DNA of 37,351 nt from Myxococcales bacterium (GTDB taxonomy: Bacteria; Myxococcota_A; Polyangia; DRWM01; JAAZOP01): assembly GCA_012797735.1 (NCBI GenBank), contig JAAZOP010000373.1, forward strand, positions 1 to 37,351, read 5' to 3'. Each line of letters begins with the position of its first letter. Positions within the stretch are counted from its first letter, which is position 1. The notes under the pieces are model-generated. The model saw only the letters and a list, made by a program, of their open reading frames with translations, was not told the DNA's origin and made no database searches. A program made the position numbers and the translations under genes. This document shows positions 30,913 to 37,351 of this stretch, piece after piece.

Positions 30913-32112
30913 ATGGGCGTCCGCCTTCCCTTGTGCCTCTTGTCGATGGCGGTTGTGACGGCCTGCGGCCTCCAGACCGGGGGCGTGGGCCCACCCGACG
31001 CCGGCGAGGTCCGGGAAGAGGGCGTCGAGGACGGCGCGGTCGAAGTCGAGGACGCGCCGGTGGAGCGCGAGGACGTCCCGGCGGAGGACGCTCCCGTCGA
31101 GGTCGAGGACGTCGTCGACGTGCCGGAGGGGTCGGAGTTCGAGGAGGCCGATGTGGGGCCGGACGCGGCGGACGACGCCGGTCCCGGGGACGCTCTCGAC
31201 GAGGGCCCCGACGATGCGCCGCCGTCGTGCCCTGACGGGCAGACGTGGTGCGGCGACGGCTGCGTCGACACGAGCAGCGACCCGGCGCACTGTGGAGGGT
31301 GCGGGCTGGCCTGTCCGGTTCCGCCGCACACGATCGCGTTCTGCGCCGCGGCGACGTGCGGGGTGGTCTGCGAGGTCGGCTGGGCCGACTGCAACGCCGC
31401 GCGCGACGACGGGTGCGAGGCCGACTTGGCGAGTTCGACGGACCATTGCGGCGAGTGCGATCGGGCCTGCAGCGCGCCGCCGAACGCCGACCCGCGCTGC
31501 GCGGACGGCGCCTGCGATTTCGCCTGTCGCCCGGGCTTCGCGGCGCTGGGGCCGCGTTGCGCCGCGTTCGGCGGCGCCTACCTCGATGCCGAGTGCGGGG
31601 GCGGCGTCTGCCGGAACCCCAATCCGTTCACCGGCGGCTGCTCCTGTCCGCCCGGGTTCACCACGCGGACCACCTTCCGCATCGTCAGCGACTGCACGTC
31701 GCCCACCTACGTCTGGGCCAACCTGAACGTCTGCTCGGCCCCGGCCCTCGGCGCCGGCTCCGACTGGGGCGGCGCCTACCAGCTCCACGACTCGGGCGTC
31801 TGCGCCGTCGGCAACCCGTTCACCGGCCGCTGCATCTGCCCCGCCGGCTTCGTGCCGATTTCGTGGCGCGTGGAGACGACCGACTTCCGCTGGTCCTCGG
31901 TGGGGCTGTGCTGGTCGTCCTCGGCGACCGAGGTCACGTTCGCGGGGGCGTTCGAGGTCGGGGATGTGGGCTCGGTGTGTCTCGTGACGAACCCGGAGAC
32001 CGGCGGCTGCTCCTGCCCGGCGGGGACGATGCGGGCCGACTATCGCGGAGTGTTCGCGCACGGCTCGCCGTGGGGCAACTGGGGCACCCAGATGGCGATC
32101 TGCTACCGCTGA
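30913..32112 (+). CDS. Cys-rich lipoprotein with three C-terminal NPxTGxCxCPxG repeats
   Basis: 399 aa. Signal ends at VTAC (Cys18). Residues 19-105 are an Asp/Glu/Val-rich linker (EVEDAPVEREDVPAEDAPVE). Residues 106-210 hold the widespread myxococcal Cys pattern (CGGCGLACPVPP, GWADCNAARDDGCEADL, CGECDRACSAPP). The C-terminal ~180 residues are three tandem units of 55-66 aa starting near 220, 286 and 345, each with GGAY/AGAF, then C-x3-NPxTGxCxCPxG (NPNPFTGGCSCPPGF, GNPFTGRCICPAGF, TNPETGGCSCPAGT) and an aromatic end with Cys. Likely disulphide-rich outer-surface protein. The ATG lacks an SD. Function unknown. Confidence 0.85.
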   Translation: MGVRLPLCLLSMAVVTACGLQTGGVGPPDAGEVREEGVEDGAVEVEDAPVEREDVPAEDAPVEVEDVVDVPEGSEFEEADVGPDAADDAGPGDALDEGPDDAPPSCPDGQTWCGDGCVDTSSDPAHCGGCGLACPVPPHTIAFCAAATCGVVCEVGWADCNAARDDGCEADLASSTDHCGECDRACSAPPNADPRCADGACDFACRPGFAALGPRCAAFGGAYLDAECGGGVCRNPNPFTGGCSCPPGFTTRTTFRIVSDCTSPTYVWANLNVCSAPALGAGSDWGGAYQLHDSGVCAVGNPFTGRCICPAGFVPISWRVETTDFRWSSVGLCWSSSATEVTFAGAFEVGDVGSVCLVTNPETGGCSCPAGTMRADYRGVFAHGSPWGNWGTQMAICYR

Positions 32113-32135
32113 ACGCGGTGTCGCGCGGCCGCGGC

Positions 32136-32165
32136 TTGACGTTCGCCGGCCGCGGTGGCCGAATC
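32136..32165 (+). promoter_or_regulatory. Possible promoter of the third lipoprotein
   Basis: TTGACG (32136-32141), 18-bp spacer, weak -10 CGAATC (32160-32165), only 5 bp before the ATG at 32171, with no SD. Two CCGCGG hexamers flank it. Tentative. Confidence 0.25.
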
Positions 32166-32170
32166 GGGCC

Positions 32171-32902
32171 ATGACGGATCCAGATCGCGCGGGGTTCCGG
32201 GTGACGGGGCTGGTGGCGTGGTCGTGCCTGGCGCTGGCGGCCGGTGGCTGCGACCCCAAGCGTCCGGCCGGGCGGTACGACGGCCGGGGCGATGAGCCGC
32301 GCGCGGCGCCGTCGGGGCCGCCGCCTCCCGTGTTCGCGGCCGGCACCGTCGTGTTCGCCGACGACTTCTCCGCGGGACGGCTCGACCCGGCGGTCTGGAC
32401 CGCCACGGGTCCGTTCTACGAGGTGCGCGACGGGGCGTTGCACGTGCGGGAGGCGAAGAACCACCCGCTGTGGCTGGCGACGCCCCTGCCGTGCAACGTG
32501 CAGGTCGAGTTCTCCGCGCGATCGGACTCGCCCGACGGCGACATCAAGTTCGAGCTGTTCGGCGACGGCCGCTCGTTCGCGCACCAGGCCAGCTACACGG
32601 CGACCGGGTACGTGTTCATCTTCGGCGGCTGGCGGAACAGCGTGAGCACGATCGTCCGGCAGGACGAGCACCGGGCGCGGATGGTGACCGACGAGACGCG
32701 CCGGGTGGAGCCGGGGCGCACCTACCGATTCTCGGTCCGCATCCGCGGCGGGGTGATCGACTGGTCGGTCGATGGGGAGCCGTTCCTGCACGCGGAGGAC
32801 CCGGTGCCGCTCTGCGGGCCGGGCCGGACGCACTTCGCGTTCAACGACTGGTCGGTGCCGGTGACGTTCGACGACCTCGCGATCACCGCGCTGGGGGAGT
32901 AG
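32171..32902 (+). CDS. Lipoprotein with concanavalin-A-like (jelly-roll) domain
   Basis: 243 aa. Signal segment GLVAWSCLALAAGGC with lipid-attached Cys27, then a Pro-rich spacer. Residues ~55-243 begin TVVFADDFSAGRLDPAVWTA and end PVTFDDLAI, the usual frame of lectin/glucanase-like jelly-roll domains (LamG, GH16-like, DUF1080-type), with YRFSVRIRGGVIDWSVDGEP as the typical penultimate strands. No clear catalytic acid pair is visible, so a carbohydrate-binding role is more likely than hydrolysis. The ATG at 32171 has no SD; a GTG at 32201 (start of VTGLVAW) is an alternative. Third lipoprotein in a row; convergent with pepA, 14 bp apart. Confidence 0.75.
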   Translation: MTDPDRAGFRVTGLVAWSCLALAAGGCDPKRPAGRYDGRGDEPRAAPSGPPPPVFAAGTVVFADDFSAGRLDPAVWTATGPFYEVRDGALHVREAKNHPLWLATPLPCNVQVEFSARSDSPDGDIKFELFGDGRSFAHQASYTATGYVFIFGGWRNSVSTIVRQDEHRARMVTDETRRVEPGRTYRFSVRIRGGVIDWSVDGEPFLHAEDPVPLCGPGRTHFAFNDWSVPVTFDDLAITALGE

Positions 32903-32916
32903 CCGGCGGTTCCGGC

Positions 32917-34413
32917 TCAGGACTCGAGGAAGCGGAGCAGGGTCGGGATGCCGAAGCCGGTGCCGCCCCGCGGCGCGTAGCTCGTCGCCTTCTCGGCCCA
33001 GGCCGGTCCCGCGATGTCGACGTGGATCCACGGCACGGAGCCGACGAAGTTACGGAGGAAGAGGGCGGCGGTGATCGCCCCGCCGTACTGCTCGCCGACG
33101 TTGCGCAGATCCGCCACCTCGCTGCGCAGCAGTTCCTTGAGGTCCTCGGCGAGCGGCAGCCGCCAGTACTGCTCGCCGGTGAACTGCGCGGCCCGCAACA
33201 GCCGGCCGGCCTCGGCGTCGTCGTTGGAGAACAGCCCGGCGGCGTTCGGGCCGAGGGCCACCATGCAGGCGCCGGTGAGGGTGGCGTGGTCGATGAGCAC
33301 GGAGGGTTTGAGGTCGAGGGCGTAGGCGAGGGCGTCGGCGAGGATCAGGCGGCCTTCGGCGTCGGTGTTGAGGATCTCGACGGTCTTGCCCGAGTAGGAG
33401 CGGACGACGTCGCCGGTGCGCATCGCGCCGCCCCCCGGCATGTTCTCGGTGCAGGGGATCAAGGCGATCACCTCGACCTTCGGCTTGCGGAGGGCGCAGG
33501 CCAGCATCGTCGCCAAGACCAGCGCGCCGCCGGACATGTCGCACTTCATGTCCTGCATGCTCTTCGGCGGTTTGAGGCACAGTCCGCCCGAGTCGAACGT
33601 CAGTCCCTTGCCCACCAGGACCACCCGCCGCCGGCTCGGTTTGGGCGGGCGGTAATCGATGCGGATGAAGCGGGCGGGGTTCTCCGCGCCGCGCTGGACG
33701 GCGCACAGCAGGTGGAGCCCGCGTTTGGCGATCTCCGGGCCGTCCCAGACCTCGATCTTGAGCCCGACCCGCTTGGCGGTGGCCTGCGCCCGGCGCGCCA
33801 GCTCGGCGGGAGTCAGGACGTTGGGCGGTTCGTTCACGAGATCCCGGGCGAGTTGCAGCGCCTCGGCCAGGGCCCCGGCCCGCGCCAACGCCTCGTCCAC
33901 CCGCGCGGGCGGCGGAGGCCGCCGGCCCGGCGGCGTGCAGAGCACGACCGACGTCACGCCGTTCTTCGGCCGTCGATCTTCCGTCAGGTACTCGATGAAA
34001 CGGTACGCGCCGGTCTCGGCGCCGACCACCGCCGCTTCGATCCAGGCCGCGGTCTCCAGCCCCCACAGGTCGGACCAGGCCAGCGCCACGCGGCGCAGGT
34101 TCAAGGCCAGCGCGTGGCGCACCGCCGCCACGGCGAACGTGCGGGCGCGCAGGTAGGCCGGCGTCGTCGGGTCGATTCCGACCAGCAGGATCCGGCGCGC
34201 CGGCAGGCGGTCCCGCCCGCTGAGCGCCAGCTGCTGGTCCGCCTTGCCCTCGAACAGCTCCTCGTCCGCCAAGGTTCCGAGGTCCACGCCGAGGGTCTTG
34301 GCCAGGGGTCCGAGCACCGGGTCGCGGGAGTTCGGGCGGCCGGACACCGCCACGGCGAGCAGGTCGGCCGAGCCGTCGAGCAGCGGACCGTGCACCACCT
34401 CGAACTTCAGCAT
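32917..34413 (-). CDS. pepA: Leucyl aminopeptidase (M17, PepA)
   Basis: 498 aa, usual length. Cytosolic hexameric metallo-aminopeptidase that removes N-terminal residues from peptides. VVLVGKGLTFDSGGLCLK with metal/catalytic Lys269, MSGGALVLATM, the M17 signature NTDAEGRLILADAL (349-362) with metal ligands D351 and E353 and catalytic Arg355, LTGACMVALG and HVDIAGPAWAEKATSYAPRG are all present. N-terminal ~150 residues form the macro-like domain. SD GGAGGTG precedes the ATG at 34413. The nth stop lies 59 bp upstream on the same strand. Confidence 0.97.
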   Translation of the reverse strand: MLKFEVVHGPLLDGSADLLAVAVSGRPNSRDPVLGPLAKTLGVDLGTLADEELFEGKADQQLALSGRDRLPARRILLVGIDPTTPAYLRARTFAVAAVRHALALNLRRVALAWSDLWGLETAAWIEAAVVGAETGAYRFIEYLTEDRRPKNGVTSVVLCTPPGRRPPPPARVDEALARAGALAEALQLARDLVNEPPNVLTPAELARRAQATAKRVGLKIEVWDGPEIAKRGLHLLCAVQRGAENPARFIRIDYRPPKPSRRRVVLVGKGLTFDSGGLCLKPPKSMQDMKCDMSGGALVLATMLACALRKPKVEVIALIPCTENMPGGGAMRTGDVVRSYSGKTVEILNTDAEGRLILADALAYALDLKPSVLIDHATLTGACMVALGPNAAGLFSNDDAEAGRLLRAAQFTGEQYWRLPLAEDLKELLRSEVADLRNVGEQYGGAITAALFLRNFVGSVPWIHVDIAGPAWAEKATSYAPRGGTGFGIPTLLRFLES

Positions 34414-34472
34414 GCCTCACACCTCCACCGGGCCGCGGAACCCGCGCAATCTCCCACGGACGCCGCCGGTCG

Positions 34473-35120
34473 TCAACGGTGTCGCCCCACGCCGACCCGG
34501 TCGCAGCGCGACGCCACGGGGCACGTCGAGCAACGCGGGGAAACGGGCTGGCACACCGACTTGCCGAACAGCACCAGCAGGCGGTTGATCGTCGCCCAAT
34601 GGCGTGCCGGCAGCTTGCCCCGCAGGACCAGCTCCGTCTCGTCCGGATGGCGCGTCGAGACGTAGCCCCAGCGGTTCGTGATGCGATGGACGTGGGTGTC
34701 CACGCAGATGCCCGGCAGGCCGAATCCGGCGGAGAGCACGAGGTTCGCCGTCTTGCGGCCCACTCCCGGCAGGGCCAGCAGGGCCTCGAGGTCGCCGGGC
34801 ACGCGCCCGTCGTGACGCTCCAGCAGTCGCCGGGACACCTCCCGCAACTGCCCCGCCTTCCGCCGGTAGAACCCGACGGGGTAGATCAGGCGGGCGATGC
34901 GCGCCGCGGGGAGCCGGAGCAGCGCGGCCGGGTCGGGCGCCTCCGCCAGCAGGCGCGCCGCCGCGGGCTCCGTCGTCTCATCCTTCGTCCGGAGGGACAA
35001 CAGGGTCGTGACGAGCACCTCCCAGGGGTTCCGGGATACCCGCTCGACCATCCCCCGCGCGCCGGCGCCCAGGCACCGACGCACGCGTCCGAGCATCCAG
35101 CCGATGTCACGGTCCTGCAT
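34473..35120 (-). CDS. nth: Endonuclease III (DNA glycosylase/AP lyase)
   Basis: 215 aa. Base-excision repair of oxidised pyrimidines. Helix-hairpin-helix LPGVGRKTANLVLSAGFG with catalytic Lys123, the catalytic Asp141 in CVDTHVHRITNRWG, and a C-terminal 4Fe-4S loop C190-x6-C197-x2-C200-x5-C206 (CQPVSPRCSTCPVASRC). VTTLLSLRTKDETT replaces the more usual LLSxQTxD, a small variation. ATG 35120 chosen by homology; it overlaps the end of the small Cys-rich gene by 14 bp, so translation is probably coupled. Confidence 0.95.
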   Translation of the reverse strand: MQDRDIGWMLGRVRRCLGAGARGMVERVSRNPWEVLVTTLLSLRTKDETTEPAAARLLAEAPDPAALLRLPAARIARLIYPVGFYRRKAGQLREVSRRLLERHDGRVPGDLEALLALPGVGRKTANLVLSAGFGLPGICVDTHVHRITNRWGYVSTRHPDETELVLRGKLPARHWATINRLLVLFGKSVCQPVSPRCSTCPVASRCDRVGVGRHR

Positions 35121-35514
35121 CGTCTCGTTCGCCTCCGCGCGAAGCCCGTTCCCGCTGCGCGTGGTCGCAGCCGCAGCCGAGGCACGGGCGCCCCGACCGC
35201 TCCGGATGCTCGCGACACGGCAGCACCCGTCCCCCGGGGTCGCAGCGCCGGCCGAACCCGAGCGACTCGTTCGGGAGCAGGATCTCGTCGTCGCCCCCCG
35301 CATAATGCCAGTTCGTGAGCATGCATCCGCCGTCCGCTTCGGGGCCGGGGCAGGAGCAGACGGCGTACGGCAGGCCGGCCGCCTCCCTGTGCGCGAACAC
35401 GGCAGCGCGTCCGAAATGAACGTGCAGGCGCCGGGGGTCCAGCCGTCCGCGCGCCCGGCGGGCCGGGCGCTTCTTCGGCCGGGCCTCGCGATCGCCGTCC
35501 TCGTCGCGTTGCAT
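35107..35514 (-). CDS. Small Cys-rich hypothetical protein
   Basis: 135 aa. Basic Arg-rich N-terminus (ARPKKRPARRARGR), then clustered Cys residues: YAVCSCPGPEADGGC, RRCDPGG, LPCREH and RPCLGCGCDH, a pattern suggesting metal binding, perhaps zinc. No signal peptide and no family recognised. It lies 15 bp after the lipoprotein stop and overlaps nth by 14 bp, so it is in the same transcription unit. A nucleic-acid-related role is only suggested by the neighbour and the basic N-terminus. Confidence 0.55.
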   Translation of the reverse strand: MQRDEDGDREARPKKRPARRARGRLDPRRLHVHFGRAAVFAHREAAGLPYAVCSCPGPEADGGCMLTNWHYAGGDDEILLPNESLGFGRRCDPGGRVLPCREHPERSGRPCLGCGCDHAQRERASRGGERDDAGP

Positions 35515-35529
35515 CGCCGGGCCCCGTCC

Positions 35530-36594
35530 CTACGGCACCGTGCAGCGCGCCGCGTGACCGGATGGCAGGACGACGCACGGTCCCAGCCCCAGGGCCGCGC
35601 AGGACAGCGATTCGATCCAGCCGTCGAGGCACGTCACGACCGCCTCTCCGTCGCACGACTCATCGATGTCGCTGCCGAACAGCGGCAGCGCGCTGCATTC
35701 GGCGCCCGGCGCCACGCAGCCCGCCGCGCCCCCGGCGTCGCCGCAGGTCCAGCGAGGCACGACGGTGTTGCAGTCGACGTCCGCGGAAGAGCCGGCGATG
35801 CACCCGCGAATGTGGGAGCCCTCGCAGCGGCGCGGGTCCGAGTCGTCGGTGCAGGGTGCGCCACCACCGGCGCAGCGCCCACCGGCCTCGTCCTCCACGC
35901 AATGCAACCCGGCGACGTCGCACTGCGCCAGGGTGATCACCCCCAGGTCGCACGCGACGACGGTGTCGCCGCGGCAGGTCCAGCGGAACGTGTCGGGGTT
36001 GCAGGTGCCGAGGCCGCACACCGCCGTACCCTCCGCGTCCAGGTAGCAGCCCAGGCCGATGCGGGCGCAGTCGAAGACGAAGTCGAGCGAGCTGGCGCGG
36101 GAGCACTGGCGCAGCACGGTGCCCTCGCACCGGTCCGGCGTGGAGAGCGGCACGCACGCCGCGGGAGGCTCGCCGTTGGTCAGGCAGGCGCGGACGGCCT
36201 CGCAGTCGGCTCCGGCGGCGTTGACGCACCGGGCCACCTCGGCCAGCGTGTAGCCGACCTCCCGTCCGCTGACGTGGGCGAACGCGGATGTGCAGGTGGC
36301 GAGCTGCTGCGGGTTCTCCGGGAAGCAGGCGCGCGTGCGCATGCACGACGCGATGTGCTCGGCCTTGTCCAGTCGTGGAAGCTCCGGAACGTCCCCCTCC
36401 CAGGTCGTCGTCTCGGGCGTCCCGTCGTCCCCGGCCGTCTCGCCGGACGTTTCCCCGTCGTCCTCCGTTTCCTCGGCGGCGTCCGGAGCGGCCTCCGCGG
36501 CGTCCCCGTCGTCCGAGCCGCCGTCGGCGGAGCGGGAGGCGCCGCCGCAGGCGGCGGCGAGCCACAGGATCGCGAGCGGAGCCGCGTGCCGCAT
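35530..36594 (-). CDS. Cys-rich lipoprotein of myxococcal type
   Basis: 354 aa. Signal ends at LAAAC (Cys16). Residues 17-70 are an Asp/Glu/Thr/Gly linker (DDGETSGETAGDDGTPETT). The rest has ~28 Cys in short repeating modules with CxGxxLxxC-type text (RCEGTVLRQCSRAS, RCEGSHIRGCIAG, SCDGEAVVTCLDG), a disulphide-rich repeat seen in many Myxococcota lipoproteins. Periplasmic or surface role, no enzyme motif. The ATG at 36594 has no SD; a TATGCT -10-like box and an 8-bp inverted repeat sit directly upstream. Confidence 0.85.
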   Translation of the reverse strand: MRHAAPLAILWLAAACGGASRSADGGSDDGDAAEAAPDAAEETEDDGETSGETAGDDGTPETTTWEGDVPELPRLDKAEHIASCMRTRACFPENPQQLATCTSAFAHVSGREVGYTLAEVARCVNAAGADCEAVRACLTNGEPPAACVPLSTPDRCEGTVLRQCSRASSLDFVFDCARIGLGCYLDAEGTAVCGLGTCNPDTFRWTCRGDTVVACDLGVITLAQCDVAGLHCVEDEAGGRCAGGGAPCTDDSDPRRCEGSHIRGCIAGSSADVDCNTVVPRWTCGDAGGAAGCVAPGAECSALPLFGSDIDESCDGEAVVTCLDGWIESLSCAALGLGPCVVLPSGHAARCTVP

Positions 36595-36623
36595 CGCCGG
36601 GCAGCATACCGTGGAGCCCGGCG
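36595..36623. promoter_or_regulatory. 8-bp inverted repeat and -10-like box directly before the Cys-rich lipoprotein
   Basis: CGCCGGGC (36595-36602) and GCCCGGCG (36616-36623) form a perfect 8-bp inverted repeat that touches the start codon and encloses TATGCT on the minus strand (36608-36603), 8 bp from the ATG. No convincing -35 box. Operator-like, or a 5' RNA hairpin if transcription starts further upstream. Confidence 0.4.
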
Positions 36624-36684
36624 GGCGGCCAGGGCCGGTTCGTGCGACGCCTCCCGGACCCGGTTCGGTCCGAATCGCGGCAGG

Positions 36685-37351
36685 TCAGGTCGTGGTCGGA
36701 CCGGGCGGCAACCCCCGCTCGGTATCCTCGACTTCGGTGGCGGCCTCCCCGGGTCCGGCGCGCCGCCGGCGACGGACCAGCTCGCCGAGCCGGGTGCCGG
36801 CGGCCCAGGCCAGATGGAACAGGTCGCGCACGCTGTCGAAGGACGTCGCCGCGTCGCGATTGTCGCCGTACAGCACCGCGACGACCCGCGGCCCGACGGT
36901 GATCGGGAGGAACAGGCCGTTGACGGGCACCTCGCCGAACAGCTCCCACAGCAGCTGCGCCATCGCGCCGTCGGGCTCCACCGGCGCCAGCAACGGCTGG
37001 GCCGCGTTCCGCACGGGCGACGGGATCACCTCCTCCGGCAACTCGCGCCCGCGGTACCCCTCGGCTCCCGTCCGGACGCCGAACGCGTCGCGCAGCCGCG
37101 GGCGGCGCGTCGTCGTGTCGAACAGCACGCCGACGCGGAACGCGCCGGAGAAGAGCTGGAAGGCGTAGCGCAGCACCTCGGTCGGCGTGCCGAGCGCGTC
37201 GAGCTTCTGGATCCGGCCGACGAGGTCGCCGCGAGGCCCGGGCGCGACGGGGGCGGACTGCAGGATCGCCTCGACCGCCGGCGGGATCGTGCCCGGCCTG
37301 GACGGCCGTTCGGCCGGCGGCTCCTCCTCCGCGGTGCCGAGCATCACCGAC
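36685..37351 (-). CDS. GAF-like domain protein (N-terminus beyond window edge)
   Basis: At least 221 residues; the frame is open to the window edge, so the true N-terminus is missing, although GTG and ATG codons lie close to the edge. The visible part has a Pro-rich lead (EEEPPAERPSRPGT) and then an alpha/beta region (VLRYAFQLFSGAFRVGVLFD, VNGLFLPITVGPRVVAVLYGD) that looks like a GAF-type sensor domain, as in many myxococcal regulators. The C-terminus is basic then acidic and disordered. Domain assignment is tentative and no catalytic motif is seen. Confidence 0.45.
   Translation of the reverse strand, partial: SVMLGTAEEEPPAERPSRPGTIPPAVEAILQSAPVAPGPRGDLVGRIQKLDALGTPTEVLRYAFQLFSGAFRVGVLFDTTTRRPRLRDAFGVRTGAEGYRGRELPEEVIPSPVRNAAQPLLAPVEPDGAMAQLLWELFGEVPVNGLFLPITVGPRVVAVLYGDNRDAATSFDSVRDLFHLAWAAGTRLGELVRRRRRAGPGEAATEVEDTERGLPPGPTTT

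Noticed and set aside
27993-31394. 1133-codon open frame on the minus strand
   Set aside because: Antisense to the deoxynucleoside kinase and two lipoproteins with clear signal peptides; its translation is Val/Arg/Gly-rich and featureless.
32470-34665. 731-codon plus-strand frame over pepA
   Set aside because: Antisense shadow of a fully conserved M17 peptidase.

Overview
This is a chromosomal segment from a very GC-rich Gram-negative bacterium, most likely a Myxococcota or deltaproteobacterial-grade lineage. The evidence for that is a set of lipoproteins with long acidic linkers and myxococcal-style Cys-rich or MopE-like repeats, an RHH protein coupled to signal peptidase I, a CoA-transferase/GNAT fusion, and very tight operons with ATGA/GTGA start-stop overlaps. 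The window is almost fully coding: I support 32 protein genes and one gene remnant. No intergenic gap exceeds about 210 bp, so there is no gene-free stretch over 300 bases. I see no rRNA, tRNA, CRISPR array, insertion sequence or phage genes.

Layout. 1-7468 (minus): a truncated sigma-54 activator with a degenerate arsenate-reductase-like sensor domain, then reading upstream a GpsA-like dehydrogenase, a PlsB-type acyltransferase, a small membrane protein, and the histidine-degradation enzymes HutI and HutU. 7595-8167 (plus): a small lipoprotein. 8289-11703 (minus): phosphatidylserine decarboxylase followed by a methyltransferase with a ~590-residue disordered N-terminus. 11854-14533 (plus): small membrane protein, MiaB, VanZ-like protein, gamma-carbonic anhydrase. 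14567-17132 (minus): an NSS-type sodium symporter with two overlapping small membrane proteins. 17238-18814 (minus): RHH protein and signal peptidase I. 18883-19657 (plus): a winged-helix remnant and QueF. 19644-22127 (minus): a GH57/DUF3536 glycosidase.

22298-28056 (plus) is a tightly coupled operon: CoA-transferase/GNAT fusion, ADP-forming acyl-CoA synthetase, P-loop/DRTGG protein and deoxynucleoside kinase. It looks like an acyl-CoA/ATP energy-conservation module with built-in regulation. 28266-32902 (plus) holds three lipoproteins in a row. 32917-37351 (minus) holds leucyl aminopeptidase, endonuclease III, a small Cys-rich protein, a Cys-rich lipoprotein and a truncated GAF-like protein.

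The most notable points are: (1) the sigma-54 activator whose N-terminal ArsC/LMW-phosphatase domain has lost its catalytic cysteine; (2) the CoA-transferase/ACD/DRTGG/dNK operon; (3) recurring promoter-like pairs (TTGAC or TTGCC, 17-18 bp, TAGGYT or TATCST), including a symmetric divergent pair whose -35 boxes lie in an 11-bp inverted repeat, and several genes where the -10 box sits 8 bp before an ATG lacking a Shine-Dalgarno sequence, which suggests leaderless mRNAs; (4) a GpsA paralogue without the catalytic lysine next to an acyltransferase with an altered motif III. All functions are read from motifs by eye; no database search was possible.
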